Source of the DNA: JAXLQL01 sp046331625
GTDB taxonomy: Bacteria; Acidobacteriota; Terriglobia; Bryobacterales; Bryobacteraceae
Assembly (NCBI GenBank): GCA_046331625.1
Contig: JAXLQL010000018.1
Location: 62,001-126,000 of the forward strand
DNA: 64,000 nt
Direction of reading: 5' to 3'
In this document: in pieces, positions 44,110 through 52,765 of the stretch
How the letters are laid out: each line of letters begins with the position of its first letter
Numbering within the stretch: the stretch's first letter is position 1
Program-made: the position numbers and the translations under genes
The notes under the pieces: model-generated
The model's database searches: none
What the model was told of the DNA's origin: nothing
What the model saw: only the letters and a program-made list of their open reading frames with translations

Positions 44110-44435
44110 GGACACGGCCCGCGAGCTTCCGCGGTAGTCAGCGGCGAGGCCTAGCCATTCCGCTCTCGCGCTTGGGTGGTAAAGCGCGGCCTTCGCCGCC
44201 GTGCCTGGTGGGAGTGTGATCAGGACTTCGCCCCGGCGAGGGCGGGATGGAGTGGGTAAGTCGAGTCCGTCGGCGATGCGGCCGGCGATTGCTTCTTCGA
44301 GGCAATCGGCTGCTTGCACCATTGCATCGCCGCGAGAGGTTCCGGAGGTGATGGCTTCGGGCAGGTCGCGGAACTGGACGTGAAGGCAGATTTCGGTTCG
44401 GGAAGCAGCATCGCGGGAAAGGTGAAACTAGTCAT
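44110..44435 (-). pseudogene. hicB: hicB antitoxin remnant, frameshifted
   Basis: The minus strand begins 'MTSFTFPAMLLPEPKSAFT' in one frame and continues in the next as 'VQFRDLPEAITSG', 'AADCLEEAIAGRIADGLDLP' and 'RRGEVLITLPPGTAAKAALY', the RNase-H-like part of HicB. The C-terminal DNA-binding domain breaks up after about 44170, and no hicA lies beside it. The rest of the 44035-44597 gap holds only the REP-like element. Confidence 0.65.
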
Positions 44436-44516
44436 TCATCCTCGTTCAAGGGTCCAGTCTCTGGTCGAGATACGCACCAAGGCAGCTCCGAAGTAAGTGG
44501 CGGAGCATTACGGACA

Positions 44517-44555
44517 GCGGGACTGAAGTCCCGCGCAGACTGAAGTCTGCCCCAC
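44517..44555. repeat. REP-like double palindrome, copy 1
   Basis: Two adjacent hairpins: gcgggact-ga-agtcccgc (44517-44534) and gcagact-ga-agtctgc (44535-44550), then cccac. A second copy is at 51387-51425. The structure resembles bacterial REP palindromes. Confidence 0.8.
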
Positions 44556-44597
44556 GCCCACTGTAACCCGATACTTCCAGTTTGGAAGCGGCCATCG

Positions 44598-47015
44598 TCA
44601 TTCCGCTCGTAGCGCTCCAGCGGGATCCACTCGCGCCGCGCGGCGGGCGGGCCAGTAACACGCTGCCAGTCCGACGCCGAGCATCACCGTAGCCACGCCT
44701 GCGAGCCATACGGGATCGGTGGCGCTTGCCTTCCACGTCAACTGCTTCAGCACGCGGGCCGCGGCGATGGAGCCCACGATGCCGAGACCGGCGCCGATCA
44801 GCACGAGTCGTAGTCCGCTGCTCACCACCATCCGCAGAATGTCGGCGACAGTCGCGCCCAGCGCCATCCGCACGCCGACCTCATGCGTCCTCTGCGACAC
44901 CGAGTGTGAGATCACGCCGTACACGCCCACCGCCGCGAGCGCCAGTCCGAGCACGGCGAACACGCCGAACAGCACCAGCACGAACCGCACTTCGCCGAAC
45001 ACCCACGTGTCGAGCGCATAGGCGAGCGTCTGCGCCTCGGTCACTGGTTGCTCGGCGTCGATGGCGATGACCGCTTTCCGCACAGCCGGCGCCAACGCGT
45101 TCGGATCTCCGCGGGTGAAGAGCACTAACTGGTCCGCCGCACCAATGATTGAATATGGGAAATATAACTCGGGCAGGACCTCATTCATCACGCCGCGGTT
45201 CAATGTGTCGCGCACTACGCCCACCACCTCGAACGTGTTGTTGGTCTCGCGGATCGGTTGCTCTGCCAACCGCGGAAGGCGCACCCCCGCTCCCAGCGCA
45301 TCGCGGCCGCTCAGGTACCGCTGCACGAACGCCTGGTTCACCAGCGCCACGCGGCGCGCTCCGGCCACATCGTCCTCGGCGAGCGCGCGCCCCTGGAGCA
45401 ACGCGATCCCCATCGCCTTCGGATAGTTCGCACTGATCTGATGCACCACCACCGGACGCTGATCGGCCGCGGCCGCGCCCGCGATCTCCACCGGCATGCT
45501 CCACCCGCCGAACGGATGCACGCCCGTGCTCACCGCTGCTTCCACCACGCCGGGCAGCGTGCGCACGCGCTCGAGTAACTGTCGCGAGAATGCGGTGCGC
45601 CGCGCAGCATCGGGATAGCGCTTCTCGTTCAGCGGGACTCGCACGGAGAGCACGCGGTCCGGGCGGAAGCCGAGCTCCACTGCCTGCACGGCCACCAGCG
45701 TGCGCATCATCAGAGTCGCGCTCACCAGCAGCACGATCGACAGCGCCACTTCGGCAACCACCAATCCGTTGCGGATCCATCGTCCGGCCGAGTTGGCGGC
45801 GCCGCGCTCGCGCAACGGGTTGGCGAGTCCGCGCGAGGATCCGAATGCCGGGACCAAGCCGAACACCAGTGTGGTCACCATCGACAACGCGAGGGCGAAT
45901 CCGAGCACCGGCAAGTTGATCGTCACCTCGGCTTCATCGGGGATCGTATCCGGAGGCACGAGCGCGAGCATCCCGCGCAGAGCGACCACCGCGAGCGCGG
46001 CACCGAGGATGCCGCCCGCGAGCCCGAGCACCGCGCTCTCGGTGAGAAGCTGGCGGAACAGCCGCCACCGGCCCGCTCCGATTGCGGCTCGCACGGCGAT
46101 CTCGCGGCCGCGGCCCGCGCCTTTCGCGAGCAGTAAGTTCGACACGTTGGCACAGGCGATGGCGAGTAAGAGAAAAGCGGCGGCGAATAAGATCCATATC
46201 TGCTCGCGGACCGCGCTCGGGAACGTTTCCTTGAATGAGAGTAAGCCAGCGCGCCATTTCTTGGGAAATGCGCCCGGTTGCCGTTGCGCGAGTTCCTCGA
46301 TGACCGGCTGGAGGTCGGCTTCGGCTTGCGCCGGCGTGACTCCGGGCTTCACCCGGCCGAGCACATGCACATAGCGCACGCCCTCGATCGCCTTGCCGCG
46401 CTCGAATCGCAGCGGTACGTAGACATCGGCTCCGCGCCACATGAAGCGCTTGGGCATGATGCCGACCACGGTGCGGACCACGCCGTTGAGCTTGAGCTCG
46501 CGGCCGATGGCCGAAGGGTCACCCGCGAATTGCCGCTGCCAAAACTTGTATCCGAGCACGCAGACCTCGGGCGCGCCGGGCGCGAGATCGGCTTCGGTGT
46601 ACCAGCGGCCGTGCAGCGGAGGCACGCCCATCACTTCGAAGGTGCGGCCGGAGCCGTGATTGCCGCGGAGGCGTTGGGGCTCGCCTTGGCCGGTCCAGAT
46701 GAGGTCGCTGATGGTGGAGGCGATGACGCCGTTGAAGATGTGGGAGCGCTCGGCGATGGTGAGGAACTGGTCCACTTCGTAGTAGACGCGGCCGCCGCGG
46801 CCTTCGAGGTTGCGGACGTTGACGCTCGCGAGCGAGTCGACATCTTTGTAGGGAAATGGTTCGAGCACGACGCCGTAGACGGCGCTGTAGATGGCGGTGG
46901 CGGCCATGATGCCGAGGGCGAGGGAGCCCACGGCCACGAGGGTGGTGGCGGGGTTGGCGCGGAGTTGGCGCAGGGCGAAGCGGGCGTCCTGGGTGAGTTC
47001 GGAGAAGAAGCTCAT
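44598..47015 (-). CDS. ADOP-family ABC transporter permease (FtsX/MacB-like)
   Basis: 805 residues with the Acidobacterial duplicated-permease layout: N-terminal 'SFFSELTQDARFALRQLRANPATTLVAVGSLALGI' leading into helix 1, a large MacB_PCD periplasmic domain, three helices around residues 270-420 ('IWILFAAAFLLLAIACANVSNLLLAK'), a second periplasmic domain, and three C-terminal helices ending 'DPAGALRAE'. It would couple to a LolD/MacB-type ATPase that is not encoded here, to move lipoproteins, lipids, peptides or drugs from the inner membrane or periplasm. Its ATG overlaps the darG stop (ATGA), so it is translationally coupled to the toxin-antitoxin pair. Confidence 0.9.
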   Translation of the reverse strand: MSFFSELTQDARFALRQLRANPATTLVAVGSLALGIMAATAIYSAVYGVVLEPFPYKDVDSLASVNVRNLEGRGGRVYYEVDQFLTIAERSHIFNGVIASTISDLIWTGQGEPQRLRGNHGSGRTFEVMGVPPLHGRWYTEADLAPGAPEVCVLGYKFWQRQFAGDPSAIGRELKLNGVVRTVVGIMPKRFMWRGADVYVPLRFERGKAIEGVRYVHVLGRVKPGVTPAQAEADLQPVIEELAQRQPGAFPKKWRAGLLSFKETFPSAVREQIWILFAAAFLLLAIACANVSNLLLAKGAGRGREIAVRAAIGAGRWRLFRQLLTESAVLGLAGGILGAALAVVALRGMLALVPPDTIPDEAEVTINLPVLGFALALSMVTTLVFGLVPAFGSSRGLANPLRERGAANSAGRWIRNGLVVAEVALSIVLLVSATLMMRTLVAVQAVELGFRPDRVLSVRVPLNEKRYPDAARRTAFSRQLLERVRTLPGVVEAAVSTGVHPFGGWSMPVEIAGAAAADQRPVVVHQISANYPKAMGIALLQGRALAEDDVAGARRVALVNQAFVQRYLSGRDALGAGVRLPRLAEQPIRETNNTFEVVGVVRDTLNRGVMNEVLPELYFPYSIIGAADQLVLFTRGDPNALAPAVRKAVIAIDAEQPVTEAQTLAYALDTWVFGEVRFVLVLFGVFAVLGLALAAVGVYGVISHSVSQRTHEVGVRMALGATVADILRMVVSSGLRLVLIGAGLGIVGSIAAARVLKQLTWKASATDPVWLAGVATVMLGVGLAACYWPARRAARVDPAGALRAE

Positions 47016-48061
47016 GGTCGTTCACCTTTCAGCCAACCTTGATCAATGAGGACCTGTCGCGCGAGCGAGATCTCGTGTGGGCGGAAGTTCTTCTTGCGCT
47101 CGCTCCAGGCGTGAGTCCGGGCGATGGCGTCTTCGGCAGTAGTGGCGCCTTCGCGCGTGCAGACCCAGTGGACGGTGGAGAGAAGTTCCAGTCCGTAGCC
47201 GGTCTCGAAGCCGTCGATGAGCCGGGTGACGCGCTCGAATCGGGCTTTGGTTTCGGCGTGGGCCGCGAGGACCGGCGCGGACTGTTCGGTGGCGTGCGGG
47301 AGAAGCTCGATGGGGAGGCGCGGGTCATCTTCGGCGGCGCCATACCCGGAGGTGAAGTGGCCTTCGATCACGTTGAGGACGTGGCGGAGGTTGGTGGCGT
47401 AGGGTCCGTAGGGAGCCTTCTCGTAGCTGAGGCGGAGAGGTTCGCCGGACTCCTGCATGAAGTAGAGGAGCTTGTGGATCTCGAGCAGGGTGATGAAGGG
47501 GTCGAGCACGGCGGAGAGGTAGTTCGACATGAGCTCGATGAGGACGGCGCGACCGATGGTCATCGAGGGCTTGCGTTTATCTTTGGCCATTTCGCTTGGG
47601 TCCGGGGAGCCGACGGGTTCGAAGAGGAGCACGCGTACCTCGGGGAGAACTTCGAAGGCCTTCTCGATTCGGGGGCGGACGATGTTCCAGTCGAGGCCGC
47701 CGAGTCCGCACCCGAGCGGCGGGATAGCGATGGACTGGATGTGACGCTGGCGCACCTCCGCGATCAGCGCTTCGAGTCCAGCGTCGATGTCTTCGAGCCG
47801 GCTGTTTCCTTTCCAGTGGCGCTTGGTGGGGAAGTTGACGATGTAGCGTGGTCCGGTCAAGAGGCCGGTTTCGTGTACGAGCATGGACCCGGGGCGGACT
47901 TGGCCGCGCTTGCAGGCGGCTTGGTAGAGCTTGAAGTTGTCGGGATACGCCTTTCGGAACTGGAGCGCGATGCCCCGGCCCATGACGCCGACGCAGTTGA
48001 CGGTGTTGACGAGGGCTTCGGCACTGGCTTGGAGGATGTCTCCGTGGGTGGGTTCAATCAT
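47012..48061 (-). CDS. darG: DarG antitoxin: macrodomain DNA-ADP-ribose hydrolase with DarT-binding C-terminus
   Basis: 349 residues. The N-terminal macrodomain (1-155) has 'GDILQASAEALVNTVNCVGVMGRGIALQF', the ADP-ribose pocket with Asn/Gly, and 'IAIPPLGCGLGGLDW'. The C-terminal part ('IELMSNYLSAVLDPFITLLEIHKLLYFMQESGEPL', 'YEKAPYGPYATNLRHVL') matches the DarT-neutralising domain of known DarG proteins, whose length is also about 350. It removes ADP-ribose from DNA and binds the toxin. It lies 8 bp downstream of darT on the same strand, and its stop overlaps the permease start. Confidence 0.92.
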   Translation of the reverse strand: MIEPTHGDILQASAEALVNTVNCVGVMGRGIALQFRKAYPDNFKLYQAACKRGQVRPGSMLVHETGLLTGPRYIVNFPTKRHWKGNSRLEDIDAGLEALIAEVRQRHIQSIAIPPLGCGLGGLDWNIVRPRIEKAFEVLPEVRVLLFEPVGSPDPSEMAKDKRKPSMTIGRAVLIELMSNYLSAVLDPFITLLEIHKLLYFMQESGEPLRLSYEKAPYGPYATNLRHVLNVIEGHFTSGYGAAEDDPRLPIELLPHATEQSAPVLAAHAETKARFERVTRLIDGFETGYGLELLSTVHWVCTREGATTAEDAIARTHAWSERKKNFRPHEISLARQVLIDQGWLKGERP

Positions 48062-48069
48062 GGCTCGTC

Positions 48070-48720
48070 TCAGTAGTACCAGTTTCGCTCAACGGCGATT
48101 TGCGGGTGATGGTTTGCGTTGCGGATGGTCGCGGTGACCTTCTGGGCTACGTCGGTGTCGATGACTCCGATCTTCGACACGAGGGTCCACGGGAATGATT
48201 TGAATACGAGGAATTCTGCCTGCTTGGCTTCGCGCACGACGCTCTCTCTCCAGTCGGTCGCCTGGATCGCATCCCAGTCGAGTTCGTCGAGGCGGTCCAG
48301 GTTCTTGAAGAAGGAAGTGTAGTTCATTCCCGCGTTCCGGTTAGTGAATGCCCAACGCCGTTGGCTGTGATCGGCCCACGCGACTACCTCGCGGAGATCA
48401 GCTTCGAGGTGGATGATTGGAGTCTGGCCACCGCGATAGCTGAGGTCGGGATTGTTCCCACAGTGGAGGAGAAACAGCATGACGGACCTGGGGCAAAAGT
48501 AGAATGGCACGTATTCACCGACTTTGGTGCCCCGATGGCAACCGACTGAGAGCAGTTCGAGCCGCCTTCGCTTGATTCTGCTCATTCCGACGACGGTGCA
48601 GTCGAGGGTTTGTCGGATCCGTTCCGCGTCGGACCAGAGGTAGGCGTCAACGATTTGGGCGAGGTTGTCGAGGTGCGTGATGTGGTAGATCTTCGGACGC
48701 GCGGGTAGCACCTTACGCAC
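48070..48720 (-). CDS. darT: DarT toxin: DNA ADP-ribosyltransferase (DUF4433)
   Basis: 216 residues. 'KIYHITHLDNLAQIVD' (NAD-binding His), 'KVGEYVPFYFCPRSVMLFLLH', 'IIHLEADLREVV' and 'SVVREAKQAEFLVFKSFPW' with the catalytic Glu region fit DarT. This enzyme uses NAD+ to ADP-ribosylate thymidine or guanosine on single-stranded DNA, halting replication; DarTG systems are known anti-phage modules. All expected motifs are intact, unlike the TA remnants elsewhere in the window. The gene start overlaps the STAND gene's end by 8 bp, so its synthesis is tied to that ATPase. Confidence 0.92.
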   Translation of the reverse strand: MRKVLPARPKIYHITHLDNLAQIVDAYLWSDAERIRQTLDCTVVGMSRIKRRRLELLSVGCHRGTKVGEYVPFYFCPRSVMLFLLHCGNNPDLSYRGGQTPIIHLEADLREVVAWADHSQRRWAFTNRNAGMNYTSFFKNLDRLDELDWDAIQATDWRESVVREAKQAEFLVFKSFPWTLVSKIGVIDTDVAQKVTATIRNANHHPQIAVERNWYY

Positions 48721-51304
48721 TCCTGGCTACACGGAAGCCGAGTTCGTAGTTTGTGTCGGCTGGGTGAACGCGTTGAAGGCTGCGAGGGTCAGACGACCCA
48801 CCACGCGCCTCATAGGAGTCCCTTCTTTCGTCATAGGCACTGCTGGTCCATTCCAAAACATTGCAACTCATATCATCGCAACCGTACGGACTTCGACTGT
48901 CAGGAAATACGCCAACTGGAGTCGCACCGCTCGGTACAAAGACTACCTCGTAGGGCCCCAGATTAGCGGGTTTATCGCGACTCGGCAGATTGTCTGCTCC
49001 CAGGGCAGCCAACATCCACTCTTCTCCCGATGGCAAGCGGCACTTTGTCCATTCGCAGTAGACGGCGGCGACGTACCAGGCTAAATAGCAGACAGGGCGG
49101 GAAGGGTGATCCAACTGCTCGTCCCAGTTGTCCGGCAGAGGGCCGCCCGCGTCTACAAACTTACTGTATTCCCAAACGGTGACGGGATAGCGGGCCATGA
49201 GGAAAGGCTTGATGTCTCCGTGGCCGGGGATTTCGCACCAGTAGTCCTTGTCTTTCGGGAGCCGAATGAAAGGGTGGCCGGAGACGCCGAGGGCTTCGGC
49301 GGCGGCGACGCGGGTCTTGAGGTCGAGATCCTTCGCTCCACCGGGCTCGAAGAGCTTCTTCATTTCGGCCAGCATCGCGAGGTACTCTCTGCAGACAGGC
49401 TCGTAGCCCGTGACTCGGAGATCCTGCAGCATGCCGCTCAAGAGACCTACGCAGCGGGCACGATCAGGGAAAGACTTGCCGACGCTCGCTGTGATCGCTT
49501 CGAAGAGTCCGTGGATCTTGCCTGCACCCTGCTTGGTCCTGAGGATCCCGGCGAGGAGTAGCATGACCTCGCGGTACTCGGCTTTGTAGAGGCGATTGTC
49601 CTTGATGATCTCTTCGAACTGCCTCTGGTCCTGCATGCCGGCGAGTTCACGGGCCGCGAGGAATTCCTGGAAGGTGAGGTGCCAGAAGCGGAGGTCCGTG
49701 CCGCGGCTGACGATGATGCCACTGTCGAGTTCTTCGGTCTCGAGGAAGCGAAGGGCGTCCTTCTTCGGCATGGGGGCAAGCATGTCCGCTGCAAGACCGC
49801 GCTCTATCTGGGTGAGGCGTCCTTTGGGTTCGTTTTGCATCGCCAGGGCGAGGGTGGAGAGTCGGTCCAGGCATGCTTCAGGGCTAAGGCGTCCGGGCTT
49901 CTGTTCGCGTGCCCGCGCTAACCACGTGAGAACCGAATCGTAGAGTTCGGCGCGCTGCTCGGGCATCCGCTTGTCGTTCCAATGGACCACAGCGAGCGCG
50001 GTAAGCATCACCGGATTGCGGGCCATGCGGCGGATCTCGGGCTTCTCGTCGAGCGCACGGCGGAGTTCGGCGCGATGGGCGTCGGCGGCGGTCTCCTTGC
50101 CCTGATGGAGCGCGTTCGACCAGAGTTCGAGGAAGCGGTTCACCGATTCATCGTCGAGATCTTCGATGCGGGTTTCGGTGAAGCCGGAGAGTCCATCGAA
50201 GGATGAGGGGCGGGTGGTGACGACGAAGCGGCACTCGGGGTAGAGTCGAATGGCTTCTTCGAGGAGCTTGACGAGCGAGCGGCGGCGCGTGTCGTTACCG
50301 GCTTCGTCGAGGCCATCGAGGAAGACGACCGTGCCCGCGGCCTTCAGTTTGACTTCAGCGGACTTGGCGGTGAAGCCCCAGGTTCCGGCGGCGAGGAAGT
50401 GGGCGATCCACTGTGGTGCGTGTTTCTGGGCGGGCGAGCCCGGTTCGCCTTGGGATTTCTCGATGTGTTGGTCGAGGTCCGAGACGCGGATGAGGACGGG
50501 GAAGCCGTTGACTGGGAGCGCGAGGCGGGGTCCGCCTTCGCGGGCGAGTTCGAGGACCATGCGGCGGAGGAAGGTGGTTTTGCCGGAGCCGGGGTCGCCT
50601 TGGATGACGAGGCGTTTGTGGGCGAGCGCCTCTTCGAGGGGGACGGGTTTGCCGCCGGGGGAACTGCGGTCGAGCGAGTGGGTTTTGACGGGGACGTAGA
50701 TGTTCTCGATGGGGACGCGGTGGGCGCGGTTGTCGCCGACGGCGACGCCGCGGAGGTCGATGAAGGCGCAGGTGTCGCGGAGGTAGGTGAGGTAGGCGGC
50801 TTCGGCTTTGGTTTGCGGCGGGTCGTCTTTGGTCCGCCAGTGGTTGAGGGCGGCGAGGATTTCCGCCTTGAGCGAATGCGGAGTGGTGAACTTGGCGCGG
50901 ATGCGGTCGTTGCCGAGCCAGGTTTTGAACTCGGTCAACTCGGCGGCGCGAGCGTGCTCGAAGTGGCGCGGGAGCCAGGGGTGGTCATCATCGACGACGA
51001 AGGCGAAGATGGGGATGCCGAGGTCCTGCGCTTTTAGGCATTCGAGCCAAGTGATGCTTTTGTTCTTCGGGGGCGGCTGGTCCGGCGGGATCCAGCCATA
51101 GCGGTGGGCGACGATGACGACGAGGGCTTGGGAGTTCTCGACTTCGCGGAGGCACACGTCGAGTGGGGCACTGTCTTCGGCGGGGAAGTGCTCCATGGTG
51201 ATCGGATGAAGACCGGCGCTGAGAATGGCGTCTTTGGCGGCGGTGCGGTACTCGCCGAGGTCGTCTTTGGTGGCGGAGATGAAGACGTTCGGTCTTTCGG
51301 GCAT
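48713..51304 (-). CDS. STAND ATPase: DUF4062 - NACHT - FGE-sulfatase domain
   Basis: 863 residues from ATG 51304, which has an ideal aggagg six bases upstream. Residue numbers below count from this ATG. DUF4062 (about 3-160): 'NVFISATKDDLGEYRTAAKDAI', 'ALVVIVAHRYGWIP'. NACHT: Walker A 'GDPGSGKTTF' at about 236, Walker B 'VVFLDGLDEA' at about 326-335, 'FVVTTRPSSF', then the helical part with 'FWHLTFQEFLAARELA'. The C-terminus (about 680-863) is a formylglycine-generating-enzyme-like fold: 'PVTVWEYSKFVDAGG', 'VCYLAWYVAAVYCEWTKCRLPSGEEW', 'CNVLEWTSS', 'YELGFRVARS'. In NLR-like defence proteins such C-termini act as sensors. It is the first gene of an operon with DarTG and a permease. Cytosolic; likely oligomerises on sensing infection. 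Confidence 0.9.
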   Translation of the reverse strand: MPERPNVFISATKDDLGEYRTAAKDAILSAGLHPITMEHFPAEDSAPLDVCLREVENSQALVVIVAHRYGWIPPDQPPPKNKSITWLECLKAQDLGIPIFAFVVDDDHPWLPRHFEHARAAELTEFKTWLGNDRIRAKFTTPHSLKAEILAALNHWRTKDDPPQTKAEAAYLTYLRDTCAFIDLRGVAVGDNRAHRVPIENIYVPVKTHSLDRSSPGGKPVPLEEALAHKRLVIQGDPGSGKTTFLRRMVLELAREGGPRLALPVNGFPVLIRVSDLDQHIEKSQGEPGSPAQKHAPQWIAHFLAAGTWGFTAKSAEVKLKAAGTVVFLDGLDEAGNDTRRRSLVKLLEEAIRLYPECRFVVTTRPSSFDGLSGFTETRIEDLDDESVNRFLELWSNALHQGKETAADAHRAELRRALDEKPEIRRMARNPVMLTALAVVHWNDKRMPEQRAELYDSVLTWLARAREQKPGRLSPEACLDRLSTLALAMQNEPKGRLTQIERGLAADMLAPMPKKDALRFLETEELDSGIIVSRGTDLRFWHLTFQEFLAARELAGMQDQRQFEEIIKDNRLYKAEYREVMLLLAGILRTKQGAGKIHGLFEAITASVGKSFPDRARCVGLLSGMLQDLRVTGYEPVCREYLAMLAEMKKLFEPGGAKDLDLKTRVAAAEALGVSGHPFIRLPKDKDYWCEIPGHGDIKPFLMARYPVTVWEYSKFVDAGGPLPDNWDEQLDHPSRPVCYLAWYVAAVYCEWTKCRLPSGEEWMLAALGADNLPSRDKPANLGPYEVVFVPSGATPVGVFPDSRSPYGCDDMSCNVLEWTSSAYDERRDSYEARGGSSDPRSLQRVHPADTNYELGFRVARSA

Positions 51305-51386
51305 GATCCTCCTGTTGGAATTTATCAAAGTATCACTGCGCTTGTTGGGACGGGACTGACGTCGAATAGCATCGCTGCGTCTGGAA

Positions 51387-51425
51387 GGCGGACTGAAGTC
51401 CCGCGCAGGCTAAAGCCTGCCCCAC
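51387..51425. repeat. REP-like double palindrome, copy 2
   Basis: Same layout as 44517-44555: ggcggact-ga-agtcccgc then gcaggct-aa-agcctgc. The second stem differs from copy 1 by paired changes that keep it perfectly base-paired. Located 83 bp before the STAND gene start. Confidence 0.8.
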
Positions 51426-51439
51426 ATCAAGAAATGACG

Positions 51440-52036
51440 CTAGGCGGCACGGGCGAGCGGAGGAGGGGAGGCGATGAAGGCGTCGACGGCGGCGGCTGCG
51501 GCGTGCGAGGATTGGGTTCGTTCTTTCAAATACGCTTGGCGGATTTTGGGGAAATCGATGAGCGGGGAGTGGGCTGGGGTTTCTTCGGCATCGGCGTAGA
51601 CCATCTCGCGGAAGGCGCGCTCGGATTGCAGGGCTTTCAACTCCTTCAGCGCGCGGTGGAAGGTGCGCTCGTTGGCGCGGCGGTAGGACTCGATGCGCGT
51701 GAAGGCCTTGTGGGCGGCGTCTTCGATGAGGGGATCGATGCCGTTGAGGACGAGGTCCTCTTCGGCGCGCGAGCAGCGGAAAATGCTCCAGCGGGCGCGG
51801 AGAATATCGTCGAAGAGGAGTTCTTCGAGGGCGCCTTGGGGGTCGAGTTCGGCGCGGAGGGCGGCGGTGAGCTCGTCGAGTTGCTCCTGCTCGCCTGGCA
51901 TGACGATCAGGTGTTTGGCGCAGAGGCCGTGGCGGAGGCTATTGGCGGCCGAGCGGGACTTGCCTTCGGCGGTACGGGGGCCGGTGGAATGCTGCGCGTT
52001 GGCGCGATTGGCTTCGTTTTGTGCGGCGGTGGCCAT
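51440..52036 (-). CDS. Conserved 'STGPRTAEGK' family protein of unknown function
   Basis: 198 residues. The N-terminal signature 'NEANRANAQHSTGPRTAEGK', then 'NSLRHGLCAKHLI', is a family I recognise as abundant and multi-copy in Acidobacteriota, without known function. The remainder is helical ('QLDELTAALRAELDPQ', 'FRRANERTFHRALKELKALQ' type), with no membrane segment or Cys motif. Not obviously part of the STAND-DarTG operon: the REP-like element lies between them. A DNA-associated or mobile-element-linked role has no support here. Confidence 0.75.
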   Translation of the reverse strand: MATAAQNEANRANAQHSTGPRTAEGKSRSAANSLRHGLCAKHLIVMPGEQEQLDELTAALRAELDPQGALEELLFDDILRARWSIFRCSRAEEDLVLNGIDPLIEDAAHKAFTRIESYRRANERTFHRALKELKALQSERAFREMVYADAEETPAHSPLIDFPKIRQAYLKERTQSSHAAAAAVDAFIASPPPLARAA

Positions 52037-52206
52037 GGGGTTTCTCCTCGAATTGGAAACAAAAAAGGCGACCCGGACCGGCGCTTGCCGGCGGATCGCC
52101 TTTACGGTTCCATTCTGCCATGGCAGTCAAGAGCTGGGGGTAGATTTCCAGGGGCGTTTACTGAAAACAAAGGACAAATTTCAACGGATTGGCCGTGAAC
52201 GCCGAA

Positions 52207-52674
52207 TCAGAGGGGTTCCGGAACAACGGGCTTTCCGCTGATGGTGCCGACGATCTTCGCTACCACCTTGCCGTTGACGTCGGAGATCTCGACCCGGAAA
52301 CGGCCCGCGAGCGAGTCGCCGGATTCGCTGAGCTTTTCCGTCGCGATCACTTTGGCGATGCCGCTGAAGGTTCCTTTGTCGTTATAGACGATGTGGGTGT
52401 GGGTGGAGAGGAATTCGCGATCGCCGGTGCGCTGATATGAGCCGACGGCCGAGCTTTCCGAGCGGTCCGATGAGATGACGGTGAGGCCGCCTTGGCCGTC
52501 GAAGGTCGCCATGTCGATGGTGAAGGGCGCGGCTGCGCCGTCGACGGTGATGCTGATGAGCCAACTGCCTACGAGTTTCTGATTGGGCGCTTGGGCGAAG
52601 GCCGGCGCCGGCTGCGTGCCGAGCGACGCCACCAGGGCGAAGGCTGCCAGGGCGAGAGTTCTGAGGTGTTTCAT
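52207..52674 (-). CDS. Small secreted beta-rich protein
   Basis: 155 residues with a clear Sec signal 'MKHLRTLALAAFALVASLGTQPAPAFAQ'. The mature 125 residues alternate in beta fashion ('LVGSWLISITVDG', 'FTIDMATFDGQGGLTVISS', 'STHTHIVYNDKGTFSGIA', 'LAGRFRVEISDVNGKVV') like small lipocalin-type or avidin-like barrels in this phylum. No catalytic motif. Likely periplasmic or secreted ligand-binding protein; function unknown. Divergent from the second ECF sigma gene. Confidence 0.75.
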   Translation of the reverse strand: MKHLRTLALAAFALVASLGTQPAPAFAQAPNQKLVGSWLISITVDGAAAPFTIDMATFDGQGGLTVISSDRSESSAVGSYQRTGDREFLSTHTHIVYNDKGTFSGIAKVIATEKLSESGDSLAGRFRVEISDVNGKVVAKIVGTISGKPVVPEPL

Positions 52675-52765
52675 GTGAGTCTCCTTTGAAGACGCTTGCT
52701 GCGTTCACCAGTCCCAGCGACGTCTGGGCGGAAACCGGTCAAAAAAAGTTCGGTAGGATGTTGGG

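Noticed and set aside
47039..48076. 345-codon plus-strand frame opposite darG
   Set aside because: Gly/Glu/Val-rich mirror of darG; the minus frame has clear macrodomain and DarT-binding motifs.
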